64,000 bases of DNA from Chloranthus sessilifolius (Eukaryota; Streptophyta; Magnoliopsida; Chloranthales; Chloranthaceae): positions 94,314,491 through 94,378,490 of the forward strand of contig CM037595.1 of assembly GCA_021018995.1 (NCBI GenBank), read 5' to 3'. A program made the translations under genes and the position numbers. The notes below the pieces were generated by a model that was given only the letters and a program-made list of their open reading frames with translations, was not told the DNA's origin and made no database searches. The stretch's first letter is position 1. Every line of letters begins with the position of its first letter. Shown piece after piece: positions 1-11,801 of this stretch.

Positions 1-2030
1 ATGAATATGCTGTGCAAATGCATCTGCGAACTCGGACACACGATGTGATGCAGACATGGGGATCAGGTCTAAGGGTGTTCGAGGCCTATGACCATGTACG
101 ACCTCAAATGGACTCATGCTTATGGTCCTATTTACTGAATTGCTATATGCAAACTTGGCCATTGACAAAATAGAATCCTAAATCCTATTGTGATCACCGA
201 CAAGGCTACAAAGAAGATTGCCTAAGCTTCTATTGGTGGCTTCGGTTTGGCCATCATTTTGAGGATGATAGGCAGAAGAGAACTGCGACATGGTACCCAT
301 CATGCGCCACAGGGTCTTCCAAAAGTAACTAGTGAACTTGACGTCCCTATCTGACACGATGGTCTTAGGCAACCCGTCGAGATGCATTGCCAGTGGAGAC
401 GCACTGCCCCGAAAAATAATTTAGCAATGTGAGCTGCATTGGAGGTTTTAGAGCCCGGTATAAAGTGGGCCATTTTGGAGAAACAATCCACTACCACAAA
501 AATGGAATTGTGTTTTCACGGAGTTTTGGGAAGTTCGAGCACGAAATCCATCGGGATGTCTTGCCACGGGGTGTGTGGCAAGGGTAATGGGGTGTACATG
601 CCAGTGTTTTGTTTACTCAGTTTGGACACTTGCATGTATGACATTGTTTCACAATCCGAGAAACATCTCTCATTAGGCTAGGCCAATAAAACCTATCCTC
701 GACGAGCACAACGGTCTTATTACGCCTGAAATGTCCGACAATCTCTTCAGCATGTAACTCCCAAATGAGGAAGTCACGTAATGAAGTGCGAGGGATGCAT
801 AAGCGATTGCCTTTGAACAAATACCCGTCCTGTAGGGTATAGTTGGAGTTAGTGCTGGTCGAATTACTAAGGAGAGCATTGTACTCCATCCCGAAATCTG
901 GACACTCGAGATATTCCTCTTTCAATCGTTTAAAGTCGACCTTGGTGCTCATGGTTTGCAAAGTCGTCACCCGACGACTAAGCCGTTAGCCGCTTTGTTT
1001 TCAACACCAGCCTTGTGCTTCAACACGAATGTGAACCCTTGGAGGTATTCGACCCATATTGCACGCCTCGGGTTCAATTTCTTTTGGGAAGCAAGGAACC
1101 GCAAAGCTTCGTGGTCAGAAAATAGCACAAACTCTTGCGCTTTAAGGTAATGTTTCCAATACCAAAGGGATCGGATGACCGCATAAAACTCCTTGTCATA
1201 AGTGGAACACTTTTGTTTTGCCTTGTTAAGCTTTTCGCTAAAGTAGGCCACTGGGTGGTCCTCTTGGCTAAGTACTCCGCCTACTTGCGCTCGATGCATC
1301 ACATGCAACTTCAAAGGCTTCAAAAAAATTCGGTAGACGCATGACAGGTGCACTACTCATTCTCTCTTTGATCTCGGTAAAGGCTTTCGTCACAACTTTA
1401 CCCCATTGAAAATCCCCCTTTCTCAGGCAGTCGGTGATTGGGGCAATGATGGTGCTAAAGCTTCGAATGAAGTGACGATAGAAAGTAGCCAAGCCATGGA
1501 AACTACGAACATCGTGAATATTCTTAAGTTCGGGCCACTCCACTATAGCCTTAACCTTTTCAGGGTCTGCAACCATTCCATCGACCGAGACAATGAATCC
1601 CAAGAAGACAACATATCGTTTCATAAATGTGTACTTCGTGAAATTCGCGTACAATTTTTCTCCCCTCAATGTCTCGCAAACTAACCTAAGGTGGATCAGG
1701 TGTTGCTCCTTGTCGTGACTATAAATCAAGATGCCGTCAAAATGAACAAGGAATTTGCCTAGGAACGACCTCAACACTTGGGTCATGAGCCTCATGAAAG
1801 TGTTCAGGGCATTAGAAAGCTCAGAAGGCATGACCGTCCACTCATAAAGACCATCCTTGGTCTTGAAAGTGGTTTTTCACTCATCACCGAAACGAATATG
1901 GACTTGATGGTAGCCACTTTTGAGGTCTATCTTGGAGAAGATAGAGACACCAACTATCATATCTAATATGTCATTGAGCCTTGGTATAGGAAACTAATAC
2001 TTGACCGTAATCTTGTTGATGACCCGACTA
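1..2030 (-). mobile_element. Ty3/gypsy chromovirus fossil (G0), 3' part of pol
   Basis: A decayed chromovirus on the minus strand, cut off by the left window edge. Reading down the minus strand from 2030, I see reverse transcriptase, RNase H with the [10 protein letters not shown] motif near 1250, the integrase zinc-binding region with a CHTC motif near 630, and the integrase core with [16 protein letters not shown] near 330. Its RT stops abruptly at about 2030, where the LTR of a plus-strand element begins, so that element inserted into it. It is broken in many places. The family is the same as the chromoviruses near 50-63 kb, judging by near-identical protein wording. The other half of the element was not found to the right of the inserted copy. 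Confidence 0.85.
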
Positions 2031-2860
2031 TCAGACGGGGACACCGACATTATGGACATCGACTATGGGCCATATCGCGTGTACCGACATTGGAAGAAGC
2101 GGAACGGGAACCAGAACCAGGCCTAAAGGAAGGAAAGCTCACTGCCCGAAGTCGATCGAGCGACTTCACTTCCCGTTCGAGCGAGAATGCTTTAAAAATA
2201 AGGCCAAACTTTCGGCTAAAAGTCGCTCGAGCGAGCATCGGTTGTCGCTTGAGCGATCCCATGTCGTGTTTTGACTTTTTTGTGTTTTTCTAGGTTTTCT
2301 TTGATTCAAATGTAGTCATTTTAGGGTAGTTTCATAATTTTTATTGTTTAGGGTTTTTCTATTTTGAGGCCTCCTATATAAGGTCATTATTAAGCATTGT
2401 AAAAATTGATTATTGATAAATGAAAAGAGCTATTTGCTTTTGGCTTGTGATGAGCTCGTAAAAGAGTGAATCTTCTTTCCCGTGAAGGGTTTGGTGTGAA
2501 GCCAAGTGTGCGAAGCCGACAATTTCCTAACTCCTAAACCCTAGATTTCACCCGAGCCATTAAACCAACCCGAATCAACAAACCCTGAAAGAACCAGTGA
2601 TTCTACCTTGGATCTTCGGGCAAGCGCCCTAATCTCGAAGATGCTAGAGCTCTATCTCTAGGATCCCCCTTTTGCTAAGCTAACGGACCTAGCGCATCGG
2701 ACTGAACCCTAGTCGGACCAAACGTGATCACCCAACGAAAATCTATGAATTCCTAAGGTATCATGAGTATTTTGAGATTTTGCTTAATTCATTTAGTTTA
2801 ATTTTGGCACATTCTCATTTCATCGTCATTCACAAGTTTTAGGGTCATCGTCCCGCGTTA
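2031..2860 (+). repeat. 5' LTR of G1
   Basis: The LTR starts at a degenerate form of the family's TGACGGGGAC start and ends in CCGCGTTA just before the primer-binding site. It contains a TATA-like box (CCTATATAAGG, about 2371), the CACCCGAGCC segment shared with the LTRs at 50.2 and 62.6 kb, and a block of GTCGCTCGAGCGA-type palindromes at 2151-2258. Confidence 0.75.
2151..2258. repeat. Palindrome block in G1 LTR U3
   Basis: At least four copies of short palindromes built on CTCGAGCG (for example GTCGATCGAGCGAC, GTCGCTCGAGCGA, TCGCTTGAGCGA) lie upstream of the TATA-like box. The position matches the TCGATCGATCGA block in the G3 LTRs. Confidence 0.8.
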
Positions 2861-2864
2861 GTTT

Positions 2865-2876
2865 TGGTATCAGAGA
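2865..2876 (+). other. Primer-binding site of G1 (tRNA-iMet type)
   Basis: TGGTATCAGAGA lies four bases after the LTR end. It matches the start of the classical plant TGGTATCAGAGCC site that pairs with initiator methionine tRNA, with the last bases diverged. Confidence 0.75.
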
Positions 2877-3040
2877 ACTAGGTTCTAGGTTAGGGCATCT
2901 TTGCTTGGCATTTTAATTTATTGCATTTTATTTCATTTGTGTTCATTTGTGCACGTCTGGTGTTTAAAAAGAGTCCTCATTCATTGTTGGTTCATAGTTG
3001 CATGTCATTGTAGAACCCGTGTTAGTAAGCCGTGTTCACC

Positions 3041-6000
3041 ATGGACATGAGTGAGGTTGTCGATGCTCTTAGGGGCATCCGAGTTGATTTGTGTGCGATC
3101 AATGATAGGATGACTGCCATGGGACAATCCCAAACAACCCTGAAGGCTTCCAATGGTAGACTGTTTGACCGAGTCAATCGGTTAGAAGGGGTTGATGAGC
3201 ACCTTGATCAACACCGTGAGCGTGATGGTCCAAGCTTTGAACGCGGTGGTCATCAGAATGATCAGAATCGGAACCATAGGGCAGATCGTCACGGAGATGA
3301 TACGACCCGGATGGAAGACTCCTCAAGAACGTTCGAGTTGAGTTTCCAACCTTTGATGGGTGAATGGACCCTAAAGTCTTCTTCGATTAGATCTCCAATA
3401 TGGATCAACATTTTGAGTGGTATGGTATGAGTGACGAACGATGTGTTAGGCTCGCCAAGATGAAGCTCATCAGCCAAGCTTGACTCTTTTGGGCCAACGT
3501 AGATCGCATAAGAGTGAATGCGGGTTGTGCTCCCACTGCCCGTTGGGAGGACATGAAGGTACGACTTATAGAGAAGTACTATCCTTTATCATACTACCAT
3601 CGCCTACTTGATCAATGGCAAAGTTTATGCTAAGGTTGTATGCCCGTGACCAAATTCATTGCCAAATTTGAAGAGTTCATGATGAGATCCAAGGTATCGG
3701 AAGATCCTCAAGTCACTCTCCAAATTCAGCACCAGATTGCGATTGGAATTGCAAAAAAAGTTGATCTCTCACCTCGTTGAAACTCTTGAAGAGTGTTATG
3801 CCGTTGTTGAAGACCTTGAATGATATTTGAAAATGACGGTGGTGAGGCGACTTGAATCACATACCGGTCAACATTGTGCCGGAGAGGTGAGGCTTAGTGC
3901 TGGAAACCCACCTTCCAAACCTACACAACCCACTCCTACTAATGTGAGGTTTGACAGAGGAAAAGGTGTGGTTGGAGAATCCTTGAGGGGTGGTTCTCAC
4001 ATCAAGTGCTATAAATGTCAAGGGTTGAGACACTTTGCCGCCTAATGCCTTACAAGGGACCCTTAAAGGAATCTCTTCATTGAGGGAGAGGGAGATGGGG
4101 ATGATAGAAATGTTGAGGAAGAAGTCTTCTAGCCGGATGTCACACCTAGTGATGAAGAAGGTGATGATAGTGGTAGTGCTTTAGTTGTAAGGTGTGCCCT
4201 TGCACAACTTCAACGGGATGAAAATGAGGATTGGCGTAGGGAAACATCTTCCACACCTTCGCCAAATGTGGAGAGAAGAGTTGTAGGGTTATCGTAGATA
4301 GCGGGAGTTGCACCAATGTTGTGTCGACACACACCATCATTCGTTTAGGGCTTACACCTGAAGCTCACCAGAGACTATACAAAGTCTCATGGGTTGACTC
4401 TTCATCCATTCCCGTGTCTCAAAGATGTTGTGTGCCGATTTAGTTGGCCTCTTATTCAGAAATTGATTGTGGTCGTGGCCCTTCTTGGTCAATCTAACAT
4501 ATGCACATTCATGTATAAGGGTAAGAAGATCACTTTAAACCCCTTACCTCCCAAAACACCATCGACTAACAAAGTAGAAAAGAAGGGCGGCCAATCTAAG
4601 ACCATCAACATTGTGAGCCCTTCGAAGTTTGAAAGAGCGTCTGTGGATGAGAACGTGGTATATGTTGTCATCATCGTCGAGTGTGCTCTCGAGTCAGTGG
4701 AGCAGATTTTGAAAGACTTTGCGGATGTCTTCCCAGAAGACTTACCTAATGAGCTCCCTCCAATGCGTGACATCTAACACGCCATAAACTTAATTCCCAT
4801 ATCTACTCTACCGAACTTGCCCCATTATAGACTGAATCTGGTTGAACATGTCGAGTTAACACGACAAGTTGATGAGCTCCTTCGAAAGGGGTTCATCCAA
4901 GAGAGCTTGAGCTCTTGTGCCATACCCGCACTACTCACACCCAAGAAAGATGATACTTGACGAATGTGTGTGGATAGTTGGGCCATCAACAAGATTACTA
5001 GTAAGTATCGGTTTCTTATACCGTGGCTCGACGACATGTTGGATATAATGGTTGGTGCCACTATCTTCTCCAAGATAGACCTCAAAAGTGGCTACCATCA
5101 GGTCCGTATTCGTTCAAATGATGAGTGGAAAACCGCTTTCAAGACCAATGATGGTCTTTATGAGTGGACGGTCATGCCTTTTGGGCTTTCTAATGCCTCA
5201 AACACTTTCATGAGGCTCATGACCCAAGTGTTGAGGCCTTTCCTAGGCAAATTCCTTGTGTATTTTGGTGACACCTTGATCTATAGTCACAGAGGTCGTT
5301 GAATTTGAGCGCTTGAAAGATGAGTATCCCGAGTGCCCGAATTTCGGGATGGAGTACAATGCTCTCCTTGATAATCCAACCAACACTAACTCCAAGTATA
5401 CCCTTTAAGACGAGTATTTGTTCAAAGGCAATCGCCTATGCATCCCTCGCACTTCGTTGCGTGACTTCCTTATTTGAGAGTTACATGTCGGAGGCCGAAC
5501 ATTTCGAGCATAACAAGACCATTGCGCTCGTAGAGGATAGGTTATATTGGCCTAGCCTAATGAGAGATGTTTCTCGAGTTGTGAATAAATGTCGTACATG
5601 CCAAGTGTCCAAATAGAGCAAACAAAATACATGTCTGTACACCCCTTTACTCATGCCACACACACCGTGGCAAGACATCTCGATGGATTTCGTGCTTGGA
5701 CTCCCTAAGACTTCGCGAAAACACGATTCCGTTTTTGTGGTAGTGGACCGCTTCTCCAAAATGGGTCACTTTATACTGTGCTTCAAAACATTCGATGTAA
5801 CTCACATTGCTAAATTATTTTTTGGAGAGGTTGTGCGTCTCCATGGGTTCCCCAAGACCATCATGTCAGGTAGGGACGTTAAGTTCACTAGTTACTTTTG
5901 GAAGACCTTGTGGCACATGATGGGTACCATGTTGCAGTTCTCTTCGGCCTATCATACTCAAACTGATGGCCAAACAGAAGTCACCAATAGAAGCTTAAGC

Positions 6001-6390
6001 ATTCTCCTTCGTAGTCTTATCGGTGATCACATTAGGACTTGGGATTCTATCTTGCAAATGACCGAGTTTGCATATAACAATTCAGTCAATAGGTCCACAG
6101 GCATGAATCCGTTTGAGGTTGTACATGATCATAGGCCTAGAACACCCTTAGATTTAATCCCCATGTCCGCATCACATTGAGTGTTCGAGTCCGTAGATGC
6201 ATTTGCACAACATATCCATAGTTTGCATGCCAAAATTAAACAAAAAATTAATTCAAGCAATGATTAATACAAATTATTGACGGATGCGCATAAGAGTTTC
6301 AAGGAATTCCAAATCGGCGATCATGTGATGGTTCTGATTAAGCCTGAACGATTCGCATCAGGAGTTGCAAAGAAGCTCCAAGCCCGCGGC
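3041..6390 (+). pseudogene. Remnant gag-pol of G1
   Basis: Coding remnants of the polyprotein: gag beginning MDMSEVVDALRGIRVDL, then a zinc knuckle, protease, RT and integrase, all in plus orientation and in chromovirus order. The reading frames are interrupted many times, so no functional protein is expected. The gag start matches those of G2 and G3 (MDMSGIVEAFNGMRVDL near 51400), which places all three in one lineage. Confidence 0.8.
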
Positions 6391-6400
6391 GCTGGACCTT

Positions 6401-6630
6401 TTATTTTTTTTTATTTTTTTTTGATCGGTAATGATAGATTATATAAAAAGACCAACAAGGCGCTGAAACCATATACAATCAGGACCAATATCAAAAAAAG
6501 AAGAGAAAAGCAACACACTAGACCAAAGAAAAGACAAACAGAAGACAAAGAGACCCCTCAGGTCGCTGTCGGACCCCTTAACCCGGATCCCAACCGAAGC
6601 TGGATCTGCTATCCCCGATCCCACCGCTCG
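6401..6630 (-). mobile_element. 5'-truncated L1 LINE 3' end
   Basis: A poly-T run at about 6398-6422 is the poly-A tail of a minus-strand L1. Behind it, the reverse complement carries TTTCAGCGCCTTG and TATATAATCT, matching the 3' UTR of the long L1 at 28.05 kb, and then the same end of ORF2, with an ACCCGGATCCCA segment matching ACCCGGGTCCCA near 28208. Only about 200 bases remain. It sits in the integrase C-terminal region of G1. I did not find a clear target duplication on the far side. Confidence 0.75.
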
Positions 6631-6753
6631 AGTCCCATAGAGTGACGTGTTCCGCAATCGCCCTAAGAACCGAATGAAAGTGGCATATTTTTGTTTCCAT
6701 TCTTGTTTATTTATTTGTTTTGCTCTGGGACTTAGAAATTATATATTTGGGGG

Positions 6754-7893
6754 TGTGATCAGGGCTAATTAGTTACAAAAATTAACCCTCAAACTTCTAT
6801 TACTACGACTTAGAGTAGATTAGGAATAGGATACTAATGTGTCCGTGTGTTTGTAGGAAATAGATACCCAAGGAGCAGAATGGAGGAAGATCTGTTGCAA
6901 GAAGTGCTTAGAAGAAGCTGGAATTGATATGGGTCGCTCGAGCGACTTTGGTTTTCGCTCGAGAGAGAAGCATTAAAAGAAGACACTAAAATACTCGAGT
7001 AAAAGTCGCTCAAGCGACTTTGGTTTTCGCTAGAGCGACCTCTCACGATTTGTATTATTGCTGACGAATGTTGACTTTTTCAGGGAAGCCCTAGCCAAAG
7101 CATATAAATAGAAATTGAAAAGGAGGAAATGAGAATTTCTTGCGAGGCAGAGGCTGAAAAGGAGAGCAAAGAAACCCTAACTCTTAGAAAGGAAAGTTGG
7201 AAGAGATGGAGCATTCTACCATCGTGGAAACCTTTGTCATGCGTAATGAAGTGTAGCTTCGTTTTGAGGGTTTGTAGTTGCTTGTGGTTATGATTGTAAA
7301 AGTTGCACTACTTTGACCTTTAATGGAATAAATTATTGTTGACTGTTATTCACTTTATCTTTTGCTTTGATACTTCTTGTCGAAATAAGAGCGGAGATAG
7401 ATACTTTTTGATTAATTTTAGATATGCGATCTAGGATTTACCTATGTTCAACAAGATGTGTATGTTTCTTAATGCCGTGTGATTAAGATGAGACTTGCCG
7501 AGAGGGTATGAATCATCGTTAATTGATGAATCATGCAAAATCAGTAGTCTCATATTATGAGCAAGGAATTAATTGATCTCGAAATCTGAGTAGAGCTTGT
7601 AGCTCTGTGAAGGATATTTCTTTCATAAATTAAATCAAGTAAACTCGAACCCGACTCACGAAAGTGACGTGGAGTTATGACCCTTGATTTTCTCCCTGTT
7701 TGCAACCCAAAGATTTCGCTAATTAGTTTACGAGTTTTCCTTTCATAAGAATTTTATCTTTGCACAACAACTTTGCTTTAGAAAGTAACAATCAATTAGG
7801 GATGATCTCATACCAATCCCTGTGGAATTGGCACCTGGACTCAAGTGCCATGCTATACCTTAAGTCACTTGCTGGGTTTAAGTGATCGAACCA
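6754..7893 (+). mobile_element. LTR-like sequence, Tat/Athila-like, boundaries uncertain
   Basis: No coding sequence is visible. A G-run (TTTGGGGGTG) is followed by TGATCAGGGC, which resembles a PPT-LTR junction. There is a TATA-like CATATAAATAG at about 7100, and near 7815 the wording CCAATCCCTGTGGAATTGGC, reminiscent of U5 regions of plant Tat/Athila LTRs. The right end and a second LTR were not found, so this is a solo or truncated LTR at best. It holds a CTCGAGCG palindrome block at 6933-7040. Confidence 0.4.
6933..7040. repeat. Palindrome block (GTCGCTCGAGCGAC) in LTR-like sequence
   Basis: GTCGCTCGAGCGAC, TTCGCTCGAGAG, GTCGCTCAAGCGAC and TCGCTAGAGCGAC occur within 110 bp, upstream of the TATA-like box. 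Word and layout closely match the block in the G1 chromovirus LTR at 2151-2258, although the surrounding LTR is different. Confidence 0.75.
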
Positions 7894-8468
7894 AAAGTAT
7901 CGATTAGTAGACTAAATAGTTCATTTAAGGGTTTCTTATTAGACATTTTGGGATGTTATGTTAATTGAATTTGATTGCTCTTTTGAGCAGAGACTTCAAT
8001 TTATTCCTATGATATAACAATTGTTAGCTCTCTCTCGATTCTCTTGTTTGGGTAATTTTCTCTGGAAAGCATTGCTTTTCAGTACTATTTCGTTTCGAAC
8101 AGGGTTTTGCATTAGAGGTCGTGAGATGCGATTTTCTATTTGCTTAGGTTGCCCATGGTCGTGGTAACAAAATCGAGATTTCTATATCCCTGCTGGGGAA
8201 AATCTTGGGTTTGAATATTGATTGATTTGATCACTACAAATTCAGATCTTTGACCTGCATGTATCATAAACAATCTTTGGCGATTAATGTACTCACCGCT
8301 CTCCTTTCATTGCCCTCATGGATATGGGCAACTTCTTCGAGAAATGACGCATAATGACTAATAAGCTGTTTTTCCAAAATGAATTTTAGTTGATTGTAGT
8401 ACTCAATCAAGGAGCGGGAATCCTGTTGGAGGTGGTATATGATAACTGACACGTTCCCAAGCTAGATA
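7894..8468. other. Non-coding stretch, possible copia gag trace
   Basis: No supported gene. On the minus strand at 8264-8452 a 62-residue frame contains SRSLIEYYNQLKFILEKQ, weakly like copia gag (UBN2-type) sequence. There is no further element structure around it, so this is only a hint. Confidence 0.3.
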
Positions 8469-8807
8469 GAGAACGGGTCACTGATTTTGGACATGTGTCA
8501 CTATTTTTCAAAAAAATGTGCCACAAGATGCGGACACGATACAAAAATCTGGTGCACTGAAAATTGCATTGAAAATAATCTCCATTGTGTGCTTCAAAGT
8601 AGTAACAAGCCTTTAAAATGAACAACTACCATGTAAATCTCTAAAATCAATTTTATTTGTTCATTTTGAAGGTGCTTCATCGCTTTGAATGACATGATAG
8701 AGATTTTATCCAATGCAATCTTCTACCCACCAGATCTTTAGTTCACCGTCCTCTGATCACATGACATAAAAAATAGTACTATGTGTCCAAAAAAGTGACC
8801 CGTTCTC
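8469..8807. mobile_element. MITE with imperfect ~40-bp terminal inverted repeats
   Basis: The left end GAGAACGGGTCACT continues with TTTTGGACATGTG and ACTATTTTT. The right end, read on the minus strand, is GAGAACGGGTCACT, then TTTTTTGGACACATAG and ACTATTTTT. The element is 339 bp and has no coding sequence. I could not settle the target duplication, so the superfamily is open (hAT or Mutator possible). A related but rearranged copy may lie near 19715. Confidence 0.75.
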
Positions 8808-9812
8808 AATCGTTCTTGGGAATGGGCCGGTTCCCATATAACAGCTCTTCTGTTGGAGACATTTAACGTCTAATTCTAATTGGAAAGTTTTTCTTGCACT
8901 TTCAGTAGAATGGAGAGCTGCATGGTGATCTAAAGCATCTGTGCCAGTCAAGGTTTTTACGGTGTTGCGCCCCATACTCATTACGATATTGCCTCTCCAT
9001 GGCGAGGCTATTTTTGTGTTATTTTTTACTTTTATTTTTTTACATTTTATTCTTTTTTATTTTTTCTCAATTTTCTATTTTTAAAATTTTCAGAGGAAGA
9101 AAATTTTTCTATTAATTTTTTAATGATATTATTCAAAAGTTCTAAATCAAATATCAGCAAAAAAATATGAAATATCAAACAAGGTTATAGTATTAATAAA
9201 TATTTATATTATTTTATTGAGCTATCAAGTATTTGTGTAAGTTTAGTATTCTGAACCCTAAACCTTGTTGAGTGTTAGTAAGTTGATCTTTGTTCCTTGG
9301 TGGTTGAGGGAGGGAGGCGCCATGATGTTGCTTTGTAAATCTTTCACTAGCTATTTAGGTTTTATGACAAATTCAGTCGTCATATGCTATAGCCTCATCG
9401 GGTATAGCAACACTTTTAACTACACTGGTGGTAATAGACATAAGCTAAACCCAAAGAAAAAGGTGATAAATTGGGAAGGATTAAGTTTTCATGAACATAC
9501 AGCTGTCCCGAAACTGAAAGAATTTACTCTTTCAATGTGGAAAAATGTTAGACAAAGGCAGATTTAAAACTCCATTCAACAATAAATGCATCTTGCAACA
9601 TAAGGCCCACATATATTTAAAAAGCAAAAATAAAATAAAAAAATCAAGTTTGAGGGAGTCAAAATTTTTCTGTTCCAAATTGCAACATCTCCTATTATCG
9701 CAAAAAATTATTCATACAATTCTAACCAAGATTGTAGGATTCAATAGATTATCGAAATTTCTAATCGGATTCAAATCTAATATGCAGTGTAGGCGTTTAA
9801 TGGGCTGTGCAG
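8808..9812. other. AT-rich non-coding DNA
   Basis: About 1 kb rich in A and T. The open frame at 9265-9567 (100 residues) has no recognisable motif. I see no gene, repeat or element end here. Confidence 0.5.
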
Positions 9813-10567
9813 TGTCACAGGGTCACTCTTCCAGCAGTGTCAGCCCGTGCGGCACCTAATGCCCGTTGCGCTAAGTCAGCATATTAAGTCCCAATTGAGT
9901 CACGAGATGCGGATTCCCAGATGCTACGAAGGGTGGAATGCTTGTCCTACTCAAGCTTCACCTCAACCTTTGCGTTCGAACTTTGCTTGCAAAGCAACGC
10001 AGCAGGTAAGAGCCGGCAACAACGATTGATAACGCAAGGCAACGACGATTGATAAAGCGATAGGCAGCGATGAGCATATACCGAGCCCCCTTTGGGCTAA
10101 AACCTGCACCGCGGAGGTGGTTGGAAACCACCCCAACACGATGGCCCTAATACACGACGTAGCTAGGACGATCATGCACCAAGCATGACCCGAATGCAGG
10201 CACTCAAGCCCACGAGGCTAGTGTACGTGTTGGGTCGGGGGACCCCAACTCATGTCCCCCTATATAAGAGTAAAACAGTAACTTGGTTCAAATGGCGGAA
10301 GGACCTCAAACCTATTGGTTTGACATACCGCAACATGGCACACATCCTCCGCACCATTACGTCGCAACGCCCCCGCCTCACTCCCCCACATGACCATGTC
10401 ATGTCCGTGTCTCAACCCTTCATCCAAACGTGTCGCGACGCCCTCGTGGCCCACAACGCACTTGGTGCCGCCCTCATGGCCTCGACGCACCAACGATGCT
10501 CTTGACGCGGAGAGGAAAAATGGCCCTACGGCTGACCTGGATGGCCACGCTTCATGCCCCCGTCACA
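9813..10567 (-). repeat. 3' LTR of the TR-GAG element
   Basis: 755 bp, near-identical along its length to 11802-12550, with scattered substitutions and small indels. It carries a TATA-like CCCTATATAAG box region near 10258 on the plus strand and the same TGTCAC...GTCACA ends. Confidence 0.85.
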
Positions 10568-11014
10568 TCCTCCTCTACTCAAAATCGTCAACGTCCTCAT
10601 TGACGCCAAGTTCTGTAATTTCTGTACACTGCCACGGTTCCTCGATAGCTCCCCGCCTTCACCCAATGTAGCAAAATTGTACACAACCAAAATTGCACAC
10701 TGCAAAATCTGTACACTGAAGGTGTCTAAGTCTGCCCATGGCCCAAGCCAACAAGACCGAGGTGGATCACTTACTCAGCAGTTAATCAGCCGGCGCCCTT
10801 ACTCTGGCTGCGAACTCCTCATCATCAATTGTTTTCTTTCCTTTATCTGCGACTATCTCGTTCAAGGCGGCTTTTCTGGACAATCCTGCACTAGATGCGG
10901 CCCATCACACAAGAAGCAACCCTTCTTACTTGACTTTTCATCTCTCTTTCTTTCACACCTACTACCCTTGTCTTGACCGAATCGCACGTGCTCAATGTCA
11001 TTACGCTTCTTCAC

Positions 11015-11801
11015 CTACTTGTCAACATTGTCAGTGGATGCCTGGTTTACCCTTTCTCGTTCATGGTGGTGTTCGGTTAGCCGCTCCGCAGCAGCCAACG
11101 TCTCATCCAGGTTCTTCATCCCTCTATGAGTTAACTCCCACTGCGCCCATGGCGCCAAGCCATCAATGAAGTAGAAGACCCGATCCTTCTCGCTCATATC
11201 ATCAATGCCTAACATCAGGCTCGAAAAAGTCTTAATGTACTCATGCAATGGTTCAGTGTGCTTCAACGTCGATAATGCCTTTCGCGCTGTCCATCCGACA
11301 TTGGTAGGTAGAAATTGAGCCTGCAGCTCTTTCAGATTGGCCCAAGAATCAGCTGCTCCATTGTCCATACGCACCTCTGACACACGGTGCCTCCACCATA
11401 ACTTGGCATCACCAACCAAGTATCTCGATGCAATCCTTAACTTGACTTTAGCATCGAGGTCCTCTGCGATTCGATGTATTCCATTACGTCCCATATAAAG
11501 TTCTCGAGGTCTTTTGCCTCGCGAGGGCCGTTGAACGTCTCTGGCTTGGGGACCTTTATATCTCGTACGTGACCTTTATATCTCGTACCTCTGCTGCCAA
11601 TTGCTCTACGGTCTTAGTCAAAGCGGTATTGATTCTCTCATGCCTATTCAGTCGTTCCCCATGCAACATCATGACAGATACCAGTGACTTAAACTGTTCC
11701 GCCTGAGCTTCTAAATTATCCAACCGTTCCCTCGTTGTCCGTCGTCTCGAATCTTCGCTTGTCCCTTCAATCTCAGCCATCATAGTGGCTTTGATACCAA
11801 A
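11015..11801 (-). pseudogene. gag of the TR-GAG element
   Basis: Read on the minus strand from the primer-binding site: an N-terminal coiled-coil-like part (RERLDNLEAQAEQFKSLV, 11556-11807) is followed by a Ty3-type Retrotrans_gag domain with LVGDAKLWWRHR and FLPTNVGWTARKALSTLKH (11015-11494). No protease, RT, RNase H or integrase follows, and only about 450 bp separates it from the 3' LTR, so movement would need enzymes from another element. The frame is broken in places. Confidence 0.75.
11787..11799 (-). other. Primer-binding site of the TR-GAG element
   Basis: The minus-strand sequence TGGTATCAAAGCC, two bases inside the right LTR, matches the tRNA-iMet type site TGGTATCAGAGCC at 12 of 13 positions. 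Confidence 0.8.

Larger units (their letters stand above)
2031..6400 (+). mobile_element. Ty3/gypsy chromovirus fossil (G1), 5' LTR to integrase
   Basis: A plus-strand chromovirus that inserted into the RT of the minus-strand copy at 1-2030. In order it has a 5' LTR (2031-2860), a primer-binding site, gag from about 3041, a zinc knuckle (CYKCQG near 4008), an aspartic protease with DSGSCTN near 4300, RT with [13 protein letters not shown] near 5080 and PFGLSNA near 5180, and integrase with [16 protein letters not shown] near 5870. It is heavily decayed, with many breaks and parts missing. Its 3' LTR is not present: near 6400 the sequence passes into a 5'-truncated L1 and then unrelated DNA. 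It looks older than the elements at 50-63 kb. Confidence 0.85.

Noticed and set aside
9265-9859. Overlapping open frames of about 100 residues as small genes
   Set aside because: AT-rich low-complexity composition, no motif, no promoter-like or splice context.
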